A stretch of DNA of 64,000 nt from Saururus chinensis. Its lineage: Eukaryota; Streptophyta; Magnoliopsida; Piperales; Saururaceae. Positions 1 through 11,413 of the stretch are shown piece by piece; position 1 is the first letter of the stretch, and each line of letters starts with the position of its first letter. Location of the stretch: assembly GCA_035235625.1 (NCBI GenBank), contig CP141142.1, forward strand, positions 22,392,995-22,456,994, given 5' to 3'. Below the pieces are notes generated by a model that was not told the origin of the DNA, searched no databases, and saw nothing but the letters and a program-made list of their open reading frames with translations. The position numbers were made by a program, and so were the translations under genes.

Positions 1-74
1 TTCTATTTCTAGCTAGCCAAACATATATCATCATCTCAAGGTAAATTTCATCCGCATAAGTTCCCATCTTTATA

Positions 75-515
75 TTTTTTGTGTTTGTGGGTACATTGAT
101 TGATTGTGACAAAGCGATTGGACCATGAATGACTTCATATGCAATTAGAATGATTAAGTGGATGTGGATTGTTGATGTTAATATTCTATGTATGATGTGT
201 TATGGTGCTTGTGGGTAAATTGATAATATTATGACGATGCCCCTAAGAACATGTATGGTTGTGTATGCAAGTATGAGAAGTGGAAGTTGATTGTTTAGTA
301 ATTTTTTGTTTGTGTTATTATGTTTGTGGGTGCATTGAATAATTGTGACGATGCAATCAGAACATGAATGGTTGTGTATCGAATTAGAACGAGAAGTGGA
401 TCATTGCCTTTTTATGTATTATTGTGTTTGTGGGTGTGTTGAATTATTGTGATGATGATTCTTGGATCATGATTGAATTTGTATGCAATTAGCATGATAA
501 GTGGATCACAAATCC
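75..515. repeat. Degenerate minisatellite, about 115 bp x 4
   Basis: Four diverged units each hold a 'tttgtgggtNNattga' block, then 'ttgtgacgatgc', then an 'agaacatgaatggttg'-like block, then 'gagaagtggatc'. Unit starts lie near 81, 205, 320 and 424. They lie upstream of the Myb/SANT ORF, in what would be the leader of the Harbinger element. Confidence 0.6.
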
Positions 516-557
516 CAAGTTGTATTAGTGTGATTGAATTTTCATTTTACCAAAATT

Positions 558-665
558 GCTAGAACGTTTTATCAATAAAGGTAGAACATTATAGCAATAA
601 TGTTAGAACACTTTACTAGTAATGCTAAAACATTTTAGCAATACTACTAAAACATTTTAGCAATT
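558..665. repeat. Short tandem repeat, 21-22 bp x 5
   Basis: Five successive diverged units of the form 'gctaaaacattttagcaat' are visible. The units carry short inverted halves (attgct...agcaat), so the array can fold. Confidence 0.55.
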
Positions 666-808
666 AGAATGATAAGTGGATCATTGTAGCACATGTATGC
701 ATTTGATTGATATGAATGTTACAAAATGATGCAAGTTGATAATGTGTGATTATTATCATGCACTTAAGAATTTTTTTTAGAATATAGTTGCACCATCTGC
801 TTGAGTTT

Positions 809-1957
809 AATAGAAGGGTCGATTGGAACTAGCTGGAACATTATGCCTTTTTGAAGTGTTTGCTATCAATTAGGGCTACAAGAAGAATAACATACTTGAC
901 AAGGAAGGGTGGGATCTAGTCATAGGGAAGTTGAGTGAAGAGAATAGAATCAATGTTGACTTTGCTTCATTGAAAAATCACTATGACAATGGGTGGAATT
1001 GTGGCAAGGATGGAATGTGCTCAAGGTTTACACTAGAGTTGGCTAGAACGAATACACCAACACTTTCATATGCCCCCCACACATGTGGATGAACTTCAGC
1101 AAGGTCATAATATGTGAACTCTATCCTTGTTTTCATTTATTTTATATGTATTTAATATAAACTATAATTCTAACATTGTTTGTCACTAACTCTTGTAGAG
1201 ACATAAAGATTACAAACGGTTCAAGAACTGGGGGTATGAAGTTGAGCCAAAGCTAACCTATATGCCATCTATGCAAACAACCATGCATCAAGCCGATGGA
1301 GGGATTCCAACATCTCTAATACTATTCCTCGGATTGATCCAAATGCAATCCCCCAGTCAACTCCAACTTCAACCCTCCATGCAACATGAGTTGCAAACCC
1401 CCAATCTCAACCAGATGCAAAATTGTTAGGATGTGAATACTCGATTGCAAAGGACTTGGAGGATGACACTTCGGCTCATGAGGGAGTGGGGACTTCTAAT
1501 GTTGTGCCACACATGGGTAGGTCACATCAGCCTACAGATCAACCCCAAGCATATGGTTCTACCATTCATGCGACTCATGCATGCCCGTCAAAACCTACTC
1601 TACCTCCCCCTAGGAGGGACAAGGTAGAGGGGTGCCAACTACAAGCCAATGGAATAAGTAGAGGAAACACTCATATTTAGAAGTTTCATCGGGTTGCAAG
1701 CTTTGTCTGAAGACATGATGGATAGGAATGATATCGTTCAAGGGACTAGGGATGAAGAGAGAGATGATTACATCAAGTGCATTGATTTGTTATATAAACT
1801 TCCAGATTATGAGATGGACAATGAATTGTACACTGGTAGTGCATCTTTCTTTCTAGACAAGAATGTTCATCGCTTGTTTCTCGCTATGGGACATGATAAG
1901 GCTTATGCAGAGATATGGCTTTGTGTGCACTATAGGGATCATGGACCAAAACATTAG
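809..1957 (+). pseudogene. Myb/SANT-like ORF of the Harbinger element (broken)
   Basis: From about 850 one frame reads a Myb/SANT-like domain of the plant Harbinger type: ILDKEGWDLVIGKL, then FASLKNHYDNGW, matching the family pattern 'F...GW..I...F' followed by 'LKN.....W'. A likely intron runs 1104-1198 (CAAG|GTCATA ... TTGTAG|AGAC), after which reading resumes with HKDYKRFKNWG. The last part (1694-1957, 87 residues) looks like the usual acidic C-terminal tail with FLDKNVHRLFLAM. In-frame stops (for example after FEVFAIN and near 1340-1430) and frame changes break the gene. In intact elements this protein helps bring the transposase to DNA; here it is a remnant. The domain call is good; the exact start is not determinable. 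Confidence 0.65.
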
Positions 1958-2007
1958 GTTATTCCTTGAGAAGTAGTTTACTTGATTTGTGGTGATTTGT
2001 TGGGACA

Positions 2008-2737
2008 TGTCACAGCCGGGAGTTGTAGACGGAAATTTTTTTTTATGAGTCGATCATGCCTTGTGCTCTTGCAAAGGCCATATAACTGATCTTAAATTCC
2101 CTTCTACAACCAACGACTACTTCAGTAAGAGTTATCATACGTTCAAACAACCATAACTTCTTCTACATACATCAATTCTATATTCATGAAACCGAACAAC
2201 CATAAGCCATAAATACCACTGTCGATTTCAATATTCCGATTCCAATATTTACAGTAGTGCTAAATATCTAACAGATTAAACTTTTAAGTATAAGCCTATT
2301 CCTACAACTGAATTTTATAAATAAGGATCCTACCTCTTCCCGGCGGTGTCTTTGTGCACGCTCCTCCTCGTCGCCTCCTTTTCCGGCGATGAACCCTCTT
2401 TTCCAGCTACCAGAACCTCCAAGCTTTATGCCTTAATGGATTTTCTCAAAGCTTAAGAAGAAGATGGTGGCTAGGGTTTGTTTGAGGAGGGTTTTATATA
2501 GAGGAAGGGAGAGGAGAAGCATGTTCTATATGGGGAAGGTAGTGGTACGTGATGCCAATTACCCCTACGCCAAGTCACCCCATAGTGGTCCCCACTAGGT
2601 GACCCTACCCAATTTAAGTTCTTAAAAAAATAAATAAAAACCCTAACTATGCTAATTCTTCATCAATTAATTCTAAAAAAATATAGAAAAATACCAAAAA
2701 AATCAAAAAAATTACCTTGAAAATCCTAGATGCTACA
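2008..2737 (-). mobile_element. Solo LTR, 730 bp, TSD GGACA
   Basis: The + strand reads TGTCACAGCCGG...GATGCTACA and is flanked on both sides by GGACA (2003-2007 and 2738-2742), a perfect 5-bp target duplication. A TATA-like CTATATAAAACCC followed by a pyrimidine-rich leader with AAACCCTAGCC reads on the minus strand (about 2482-2500), so the LTR is oriented minus, beginning TGTAGCAT and ending GGCTGTGACA. No second LTR or internal region is present, so it arose by LTR-LTR recombination. It interrupts the Harbinger element between its two genes and is therefore younger than that insertion. Confidence 0.85.
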
Positions 2738-2934
2738 GGACATGTTTTATTTCATTTGTGACTTTATGGATTTTAGTTGTTTTCCTAGGATGAACATTTT
2801 TTATGATGGTGTGTTTTTTATTTGATAACCATACTTTATGATAACAATTTATGGTTGTAAGTTATGTAAGGCAGATGTGTCGTATTTTTATGTAAATTTG
2901 TTTTTTTATTTGATGGATGTGAGTAGTATAAATG

Positions 2935-3475
2935 TGACAGATATGTGTGGTTGGCTGATGCAAGTTATAATGTGTTATCTTACTATGAAACAATATGTGA
3001 TGGATGTTTGTCGGTGGGTGATGCAGGTTATAATGTGATGTGAAGTAAGAAATATAGAATGGATGTGTGGTATAAACGTGATGCATGTTATAATGTGTGA
3101 TCCTATGGTGAAACAATATGTGATGGATGTATGTCAATGGGTTATGTAGGTTATAATGTTATGTGAAGTAAGAAATATAGAATGGACGCATGGTATAAAT
3201 GTGATGGACGTGTGTGGTTGGGTGATGCATGTTATAATGTGTGATCCTACTATGAAACAATATGTGATGGATGTATGTCGGTGGGTGATGCAAGTTATAA
3301 TGTGAAGTGAAGTAATAAATATGAAAAGGATGCATGGTATAAAGGTGATGGATGTTTGTGGTTGGGTGATGCATGTTACAATGTGTGATCCTATTATGAA
3401 ACAATATCTGATGGATGTATGTGCATGATATAATGTGATACAAATTAAGAAATATAGAATAGATGTGTGTAGATG
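2935..3475. repeat. Minisatellite, about 145 bp x 3.5-4
   Basis: The block 'tatgaaacaatatgtgatgg' recurs near 2985, 3109, 3251 and 3397, always followed by a 'ggtgatgcaNgttataatgtg' block. Spacing is 124-146 bp. The His/Tyr/Ile-rich minus-strand reading frames over it are by-products of the repeat. Confidence 0.75.
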
Positions 3476-3597
3476 TATAAATGCATAATGTGTAGATGTA
3501 TGTGTGGGTGTGCTATTACAAAGTTTTTGCTTAATTTTTAGGCATATGATGTCATATTGTATTTTAATAAGTAGTCATTTAACTGGTGCTCAAGTAG

Positions 3598-4807
3598 ATG
3601 GATCATTTTATGGATGCCTTTGCGGAGGAAGATGAAGGAGAAAGCTTTGGACAAGAAGATGAGATAATTTTGGATACTATTATTCCGTATGCAATTGATA
3701 CCATCATTCCTATCCCCCAAGGAATGCAATCCATAAACCTCTGGACCGAGGGGACAAGATTGTGTATGATATGCTGACCGGGCCAGATACTTCCTGCCAT
3801 GATTTGTGTAGGATTAATAAGAAGTCATTTATGATATTATGTTGGGAGTTGGAGGAACTTGAATTAAGGCTCACAAGGCATGTGACGATGGCAGAGCAAG
3901 TGCAATAATTCTTGCAATTATCGGGACATGCTCATGGGCAGCAGGTGGTTGTCCATATAATGTCACATTCGAATTAAACGATTCACCACAATTTGCATAG
4001 TGTTATGAGGGTACTTTATAAATGGTTTGGTACGAAGATCAAGCAACTTATACCATTGATCCAAACACCCATATATTTCAAGTAACCATCTGTTTTATCC
4101 TTGGTTTAAAGATTGTGTAGATGCTATAGATGTCATACATATCAAGGCATATGTGATTTTAGTATGAGATTTATCTTCGTACTAGTTGGTTGGGAAGGGT
4201 CAGTTCATGACTAAGGTGTTAGAAGATGTACTCACATATCCAAGGAGCTCAGGCTTCCCAAAGTTACCCCCCAATAAATATTTTGTTGTAGATGTTGTAT
4301 ATCCAAATAAGACAGGATTTTTGGGACCCTACAAAGGTTAGATTGTCATGTTCCTGAATTTCAGAATCGTGGCCCACAAGAAAGAATTGAGAAGTTTAAC
4401 AAGCTTCATTCTTTACTTCGGAAAACCATAAAGAGAACATTTGGTATGTGGAAGGAGAGATGGAAGTTATTTGAAAACATTCCAAGCTATCCTTTTCATA
4501 TTCAAGTGACATTGGTGAGGATTTCTATGACGCTTCATAATTTCATTCAAGAACAACATAATGGTGCTGATGGGAAAATGAAGATGAACATGTAATGCAT
4601 GATGAAATTGAGGGGCAAGATGAAGCGCCTACGGGCCAAGATGACATGGTAATGTCAGATTTTCATGATGAACTTTGGGATGCCATCGGTAGCCATTATG
4701 GATTACCTCTAGTTGGTGCAAAACATGGACAACATCGACATTGGGTCACTTGTATGTTTTGTCCATGTTGTACTCATGTTGTTTATTTTGGTCATAATGT
4801 AATGTAA
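3598..4807 (+). pseudogene. PIF/Harbinger transposase (DDE), decayed
   Basis: From ATG 3598 the frame reads MDHFMDAFAEEDEGE and continues about 60 codons before the first stop. Later pieces in shifting frames match plant Harbinger transposases: WFKDCVDAIDVIHI (the first catalytic Asp region, normally 'CVGAIDGTHI'), then around 4320-4570 'LGPYKG', 'PEFQNRGPQERIEKFNKLHS', 'RTFGMWKERWKLFENIPSYP' and 'LHNFI', the conserved C-terminal part. The end (4595-4807) gives an acidic stretch with DFHDELWDAIGSHYGL, like the usual tail. Several stops and frameshifts make it non-functional. The enzyme would cut and paste the element at TAA/TTA targets. Recognition is by motif order; I have no alignment. Confidence 0.75.
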
Positions 4808-4842
4808 CTCTCACATGATAATGATATGAACAACTTGTATAA

Positions 4843-5240
4843 TTAAAGGTGGCATAGGGGCCCACATGTTACACAAATAAGGCCTAAAACATGCCCATCA
4901 TGCATGGCCTAGCCCGGCGCAAGGCCCAACCTAACAATTATGTGCATTATGGCTATCAGTCATAAGGCCTCATAGGCAGAGCCGATGCATCAAAAAAAGG
5001 GGATGGGTGGGCCTAGACCGAGTTCGACACCAAAAACTAACAAGGTTGTGCTGGGCCCATACGGCTATATGACCATGAGGCCCATTAAGCCATAAAGGGA
5101 TGTCCAAGGAGGAGTATAAAGCCATATGTGCTTCTACAATTATTTAAAAAAAAATTATCAGGCCCACAGCTGACTACATTGGGCCGGGCCTATTGTTGGG
5201 GGTGCACACTAGCCTTAGACAATGCCTAAACTAAGGGTAT
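4843..5240. other. Segment rich in 'ggccc/gggccgggcc' words, possible old MITE
   Basis: This gene-free stretch alternates GGCCC, GGGCC and AAGGCC words and lies between the transposase end and the element's right terminus. Similar wording occurs at 34560-34650 and 36536-36640. Such text is common at hAT-related MITE ends in plants, but I could not find a clean TIR or TSD here. Confidence 0.25.
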
Positions 5241-5505
5241 ACTTGTCATTTTACTTCATAAATTCAAAGATTCTGAAAATACACAATTTCCCTATCCAAA
5301 CATCATTCTATCTTAAAACAATTCAAATCCAAGGGTGTGTTTTTTAATTTGCCTAAAAATTCTAAATATTCCATCCTTAAACACAATTCATTACCCAAAT
5401 GTGATTCCATCTAAAAAATTTGCTACCCAAACCTAATTCCGATTCTATATTGAATCAGATAAAATAAATCCAAAAAATTCTAATTCGTAGTTAAATTATT
5501 TTCAC

Positions 5506-5522
5506 AACCAAACAACCCCTAA
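5506..5522 (+). repeat. Right terminus of the Harbinger element with TAA target site
   Basis: AACCAAACAACCCCT ends at 5520 and is followed by TAA-type sequence. Its complement has the GGGG-TTGTTTGGTT form typical of plant PIF/Harbinger TIRs. The partner end is outside the window, so this is inference from family knowledge. Confidence 0.4.
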
Positions 5523-5767
5523 ATTTGTTTCAGTAGAAGCCTAAGGTTCCATTTGTGTGACCCCCTCTTGCCTACTACCAAGAGATGGCCCAGCCTCGCC
5601 CTACCTCCAACATCCTCTTCCTCGGGACTACCATTGCACCAGCGTTGGCATGTTCGGTGATGTAGGGGAGCTCTCCCCACCTGCCTCTAACCATCCTCTG
5701 GACCATATGCGTCCAGACCAACAAGCATGTTTAGGATTCAACTTTCCCTTTTTCATTTTATGAGGAA
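5523..5767. other. Short unassigned interval
   Basis: Moderately C-rich unique-looking DNA between the Harbinger end and the Mutator-like element. A short open frame (5557-5763) has no recognisable domain. I see no regulatory signal. Confidence 0.3.
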
Positions 5768-6130
5768 CTTTATGAAAGAGCTTTTTCCATATTACCTGAC
5801 TCGATATACAAATATTCCATATTCCCTGGATTTTAACGCTTAATCCCATATGACCTAGTTTAGGACAAATATACGCTTAGGTCAGACCTAAACCTACACC
5901 CAAGTTCTTATCTCATTATTGGTGAAAATTAACGACAATGGCACAAATTTCTATGAGCAAAATCAAAACACTCAACATACAGAAAATAAATCACCCATTT
6001 AAAGATGATTGATAAAAAGTAAAAAATTTCTCCTTTCCAATCCTGTGTTCTTGAGAACAAACCAAAACAGAGTCACCTCCCAGTTTTAATTCAAAAACTA
6101 TTTGAAAAGGGGGAATCAAAGGAAGCCACT

Positions 6131-6445
6131 TTAGTGCTTGCTAAATTGCAACAAACAGAATGTTCCGGCAATATGAAAAACTGGGTTGCGTTTAGAACGG
6201 ATTGAAGGACTCCGGAGACTTGCGCCAAATAGGGATTTAATGCTGCAAAAAGAAAGGGTTGTTGGGAGTACAACGAATCCGAATGAAATTGGGTATAGTA
6301 CATCAACTTTGCATGACTCGCTAGACTTTCGAGAATGTGAGAACAAGAGGATGGCTCCCATTGAACGGACCAAAAATCTCACACTCCGCATGGCACGTGT
6401 CCAACACTTAATCCATTTCGCATATACGATAACTCGATATGTCAA
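6131..6445 (-). other. Unassigned 104-codon open frame inside the Mutator-like element
   Basis: A minus-strand frame of 104 residues covers the only non-satellite, non-TIR sequence of the element. I recognise no domain. Mutator-like elements often capture host exons, so a captured fragment is possible, but an open frame of this size can also arise by chance. Confidence 0.15.
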
Positions 6446-7125
6446 TAAAACGTATTTTTGATAATACGATATGTATTATTTGAGCCAACAACTCATAATA
6501 CGATATTCTCTATATCACATATACAATAACACGATATTCACCATAACGTATTATTGATAACACGATATGCCACCATAGCATATTATCAATAACATGATAT
6601 GCCACCATAGTGTATTATTGATAACACAATATGCCAACAATGCGTGCAATTGATAATACAATATGTTACGATATCCTCTATAGCATATTATCGATAACAT
6701 GATATGCCACCATAGTGTATTATTGATAACACAATATGCCAACAATGCATGCAATTGATAATACAATATGTTACAATATCCTCTATAGCATATTATCAAT
6801 AACATGAGATTCGCAATAGCGTGTTATCGATAACATGATATGTTGGCATAGCGTGTTATCGATAACACGATATGCCAATAAGACGTGTTATTTATTTTTC
6901 TCTAGATTGCATATACTATAATATGATATTCGTCATAGCGTATTATCAATAACACGATATTCGCCATAACGTGTTATCAATAACACGATATGCCAACAAG
7001 ATGTGTTATTTATTTTTTTCTATATTGCATATATAATAATACAATATTTGCTATAGCGTATTATCAATAACATGATATGCAACCATAGCATGCTATTGAT
7101 AACATGATATTCGCTAGTATTTGTT
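6420..7125. repeat. Palindromic satellite, about 32-bp unit with a 105-bp higher-order repeat
   Basis: Units of the form gatatgccaccatagYRta followed by ttatYRataacaY repeat about twenty times. Many are palindromes: gtgttatcgataacac (near 6850) is perfectly self-complementary. A 105-bp higher-order copy is plain: the block starting gccaccatagtgtatt at 6601 recurs at 6706 with only a few changes. Confidence 0.8.
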
Positions 7126-7746
7126 ATTTATACAATTTTTCATTAAGTCAGGGATAAAAACCTCTAAGATCATGTACATGCTTACATAAGATGTTCTACA
7201 TAGTAAAACTTGCATATAAAAATTTATACTAAAGTCCCTCTTTGCACAATAGGGAAGGAGGCTATCATAGCTATTCTACAATGTCCTTCCTTGTTATTTA
7301 CATCCTTCTTCATTCTTATATAGTCATGTTCTCCCTAAATAGTCTATCAAGATTCATTTTTTGAGTTGCAGTATCATTTTGATCTCCTTTTGTAATGATA
7401 AATAGTTTATGTGGTTAAAAATTTTTAGACGAAAATTAGAGAAGAATGATCGCCGATAAAGTTAGGGAGGCCGACAATCGCCGAATAGAAATTGGAATTT
7501 GTTATTGATAAAAACTGCCAGGCCAAAATCACAAATCATCTCTTAGCTCTAATCTCCTCTTTGTTTATGCTTCGTCACAACTAGTTTACACGATTTTTAA
7601 CCCAAACCTTGTTGAAAGGGTATTTTGGTCTATTTTTTTCAAAATATTGTGTAAACCCAAGTTCTATGGAATGTTTTTTACAAAACCAGGGAATATAGAA
7701 TATTTGTATCTTAGGCTAGGTAATATGGAAAAAACTCTTTATGAAA

Positions 7747-7894
7747 TTTTGTTGCTACTTGTAGTTATGTAAATTAGTCTCTAGAAATTTGCACATAAGG
7801 GAAAAATAGTAATCCCCATGAGTTTAAAACTGTGCCTTGATGTGGTGTCAAACTCATAGCTAAGTCAGTGTAAACTTTAAAATTATATAATTGA
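7747..7894. other. Short unassigned interval
   Basis: AT-rich flank of the Mutator-like element with no visible gene or repeat. Confidence 0.3.
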
Positions 7895-10800
7895 TGTTAT
7901 GCCCCTAATTTTCCAAAGGACAATATTCATATTTTCTAAAATATGTTGCAATGGAATGAAATCGTAATGAAGTGAAGGTTTTTAAAAATGTTGTGAAATC
8001 ATGACTTGAGAAAAAATCTTGGGGGCATGAATACCCATTTAAATAATCAATGCACTGAGAAATAATAATAATTATATCTCTAATTATCTAAGTAGATTAT
8101 AGAAATTGCAAGATCTAAAAATTGCACACTTGTTCATCATATCATAATAACTAGAAGTCAAAATAATTATCACTCTCACATGCTTTCATTTATTCTTCTA
8201 ACAAAGATAAGATAAAAATCTATGAGATTAGCCACTATGCTTCTATGACTTTCCCTGCCCCTAATTGTAATATCTTACACCTACAATGCAACACCCATAC
8301 TACAAGGATGCCGATTATATCGAATAGACTTGTGGGATAGAACAATACATATCTATATAAATGTAAATTCTTTTGAACATTCATATCCATAATATATACA
8401 ATTAATGTGTATATCTAGAGTGTAAAATAGACAATTCTAATACTTTGTGGCAACATCAAGGATATTTTTATAACTCCCCAAAGTGTGTACCACTCTATGA
8501 AGTAGTTTCATACTCTTGCTAAAGACTATAGCTCTCTCTATCCACACCATGAAGATAAGCCCATGATGGTTCATGGACCCGTATGGTCAAAATTCTCAAT
8601 ATTATATGATTATAGAGACCTCCTTTGTTGCATTGCAATAGAGTCATGCTTCTTTTAAAGCTATAAACCATTCAAACCAACTCCTAAGCCTCAAGAAAAT
8701 GATCTATAAATAATAAATGCTCAAGCCTTGATGCGCCGAAAACCAATGATCCTTTTCCATCCATGAATCCTCTCCATGTGACTAAATTGAATTATTTTTG
8801 GAGCCTAGACTAGCATTAAGCCCATATGTTCTTAAGTGTCATACACAATGGTTTATGGTCTTCACCCATTTTGTAACACACTCATTTTTTGTTTTTCGAA
8901 ATTTTTTAACAATTTTTTTGAATTTTTCCAGCTTCATTTGACTAAAATCGGATACATGGGTAAGCGAGTATGCAGAAGCAAGCTGGGCAAGGCATGCGTT
9001 GGCCGAGCCTGCTGTTTCATCTGTCAAAGCCTGGTCTGGCACCAAGCTAAAGATAATCCCGAACTTGGGATGATTTGATCTGATTTGATCCTATTGGCTA
9101 AGCTTGGAAAGAGTCCAAGCAATGAAGGGAAGTTGCCCTTGGAAGGACTCCTCCCATAAGAGGGGCTACAAACCCCCACCTCTATCTCCTTTATTTTGGT
9201 CCACCCCCTCCCTACCTCTTGTGTGATTTGATCCCCTCCCCCTCTCTCTCTCCTAACTCGCCTCCTCACCTTCTTTCCCTGTCCTTGTTCTTCTTCTTTC
9301 TAACATTGTCATTATCCACATTGTTCCACCATTAAAGCACCTTATAAAACCTAGAACTTGGAATTTGTATCATTGGAGCACATTCTTGGGAGATTCTACT
9401 TCAATTTGATACACAATTAGAAGATTGTTTGAGACTTTTTAGATCGAATCAAGGTAAGAGGAATCAGATTTTTTTGCTCTTGACTATGGTGTTGATATTA
9501 TTATGGTGCCTTAGGGTTTTGATCAAGGGAGAGTTTTCCTTCTCCAATCTTATTCAAAATTGAGTTTTTGGGAATCAAATGGAGAGGTAAATGACTTCAT
9601 TTGCTGATCAACCTGCTTGTGATTAATTTCACGTATTGATTTCCATGTTTAAGATTAGGTTGGTTTCTTATTACATGTTCAAGATTATGTTGATACATGA
9701 TTTTATGGTTTATAATCATGATTTGATGGGAACACATGTTTGATTGAATTTTAGTAGATGATCAATGGTCCATATTCATGCTTTAGATTCGTTTAGTTGA
9801 TGTTTCCAATTTCTATATTGAATGTGTAATTTGGTTGCTTTGCTTGTGGCATGATTCATGTTGTGTTGATTTATCTTGTAATTACATTGTATCTCAGGAA
9901 AGGTCGGTTCCATTCGAGGTCTTCTTATTATATTTATGATGTGAACTTTCTCTCAGATGTTCTTGATTTTCTCATCTCAATATGAGAAACTTTCATGATA
10001 TTTCATGGAGTTTATCCCGTTCAAAGAGTAATATTTTCTGAAGTCTATTTTCCAGTTAGTTGGCAATATAGTAGATTTTGGACTTCATTTTGGGATATTT
10101 TCTTCATGGAATAGGCCTACAAAAATTAGTACAGATTTAGAAATGTTCTTATTTCTTTGGGATTTTCCCCTATTAATCTAATTTTATTAGACCTATAGAA
10201 AATAGGTTGTTCTGGATACATTTTTCTTATTTTATGTTTTAGTATTTTTCATAAATTCAATTCAAATCATATTGCTCCAAAATTTCTTGGGGCATTAAAA
10301 AAATCCTTGATCAATTTAGAGTAATTTACACCATTTTGTGTCCTTTAAGATCCGACTATGCAGGAATTCAAGTACTACACAACAATATCCATAATTCAAA
10401 ATAACGTACTTTCTGGTGTCAGTCCATACAACCAATTTAATTTGGAGCCTATGTTTGGGTTATTTGACTATGTTCCAAGATTCATTTGCATCTAACATCT
10501 TTAGGTATTTTTCCAAAAATTCGGAGTTAGCCACAAAACCAAAATTCTGGCAATTTTACTCATGCAATGTTGTAAAAATGTTTTTATGTGTTTTTAAAAC
10601 GTTTTCCGCTAGTTGTTATAGCACAAGGTAGGATTGTGGCATATACATGTTTGTGTACAAGATAATAAATTGGAAATATTTTGTGTGGAGTGTACACTTG
10701 GAAAATCACCCAAATAGTCTAATTGGGCTTCTGATGTCTTTTGGATGCACAAACAATGCCTTCGGAACTATTATAAACTATAGACGAGAGGTCTAGTTAC

Positions 10801-10903
10801 AAACCTTTGGTTTTAATAGTCTAGTTAAGTGGTAGCATTATCTTATATTTTTGTAAATTGGGGTGTTGATTTTCTAAAAAATATGGGGAAATGGGTCGTG
10901 ACA
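7895..10903 (+). mobile_element. Probable old LTR, about 3 kb
   Basis: The interval opens with tgttatgcccctaatttt, close to the start of the A-type LTRs here (tgtaatgcccctgatttt), and closes with ggggaaatgggtcgtgaca, a typical end for this LTR group. A TATA-like ttataaaacctag lies near 9341 and an AAGGTAAG splice-donor-like word near 9450, the same layout as other LTRs in the window. Flanking 5-mers (attga / tcttt) do not match, so either an end is misplaced or the copy is truncated. No coding content was recognised, and short open frames at 8836-9269 look like noise. Confidence 0.35.
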
Positions 10904-11413
10904 TCTTTAGCATGCCCAAACTTAGGATTTACTTACCCTTATTCACACACACATTTCTGTCATGTGTTTTCCATTCATTGTGCAAGTAAATTACACCAAT
11001 ACTCATCATCAGAAGTGAAAACATTGGTGAAAACCCCACTTTGAAATCATGAACCAAAGTGTCATCAATTGTCCCATAGATGCGACAATGTGAATGTTGA
11101 TGGCCATTGACAATCCCAAAGACAAGTTAGTCCTAGCCATAGTCATGATGTGTTCATTGACATGCTGACCCACTATCGATGGCCATTGATTGGTACAATG
11201 ATGTTCTTGTGGCACCTCAGTGCTATGAATTGTTTGTCTTCTTCAACGATCGACATGCCATTGATATGTCGGTGAAGGAGTTGGTGGTTTAATAGAAGAT
11301 CAAATTAGTTTCAACAAAGGACAATGCATTCCTACTTTGATAAAAACCACAATATTTAACAAAATGCAATAGACTTAACACTACAAAAACCATAAAAACT
11401 TCATAAAATCTAC
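10904..11413. other. Unassigned interval between two LTRs
   Basis: About 500 bp with no recognisable domain, repeat or terminal structure. Open frames at 10829-11044 and 11009-11215 give no known motif. Confidence 0.3.

Larger units (their letters stand above)
1..5522 (+). mobile_element. PIF/Harbinger DNA transposon, decayed, left end outside the window
   Basis: The interval holds both genes expected of a plant PIF/Harbinger element in the same orientation: a Myb/SANT-like ORF (about 809-1957) and a DDE transposase (about 3598-4807). It ends with AACCAAACAACCCCT followed by TAA, which matches the usual form of a Harbinger right terminus plus its 3-bp target site (inferred from family knowledge). 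The matching left terminus is not visible, so it lies upstream of base 1 or is lost. Both genes carry stops and frameshifts, so the copy is dead. A solo LTR (2008-2737) and a 145-bp minisatellite (2935-3475) separate the two genes. The assignment of both genes to one element is inferred from order and orientation. Confidence 0.65.
5778..7736. mobile_element. Mutator-like non-autonomous TIR element, 10-bp TSD CTTTATGAAA
   Basis: The left arm (5778-5835: gagctttttccatattacc ... atattccctgg) is the imperfect reverse complement of the right arm (7680-7736: ccagggaatatag ... ggtaatatggaaaaaact), giving TIRs of about 60 bp. Directly outside lie CTTTATGAAA at 5768-5777 and the same ten bases at 7737-7746. 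Long TIRs with a 9-10-bp duplication are typical of Mutator-like elements. No transposase is present; the interior is a palindromic satellite (6420-7125) plus an unassigned block (about 6090-6420). Confidence 0.65.
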
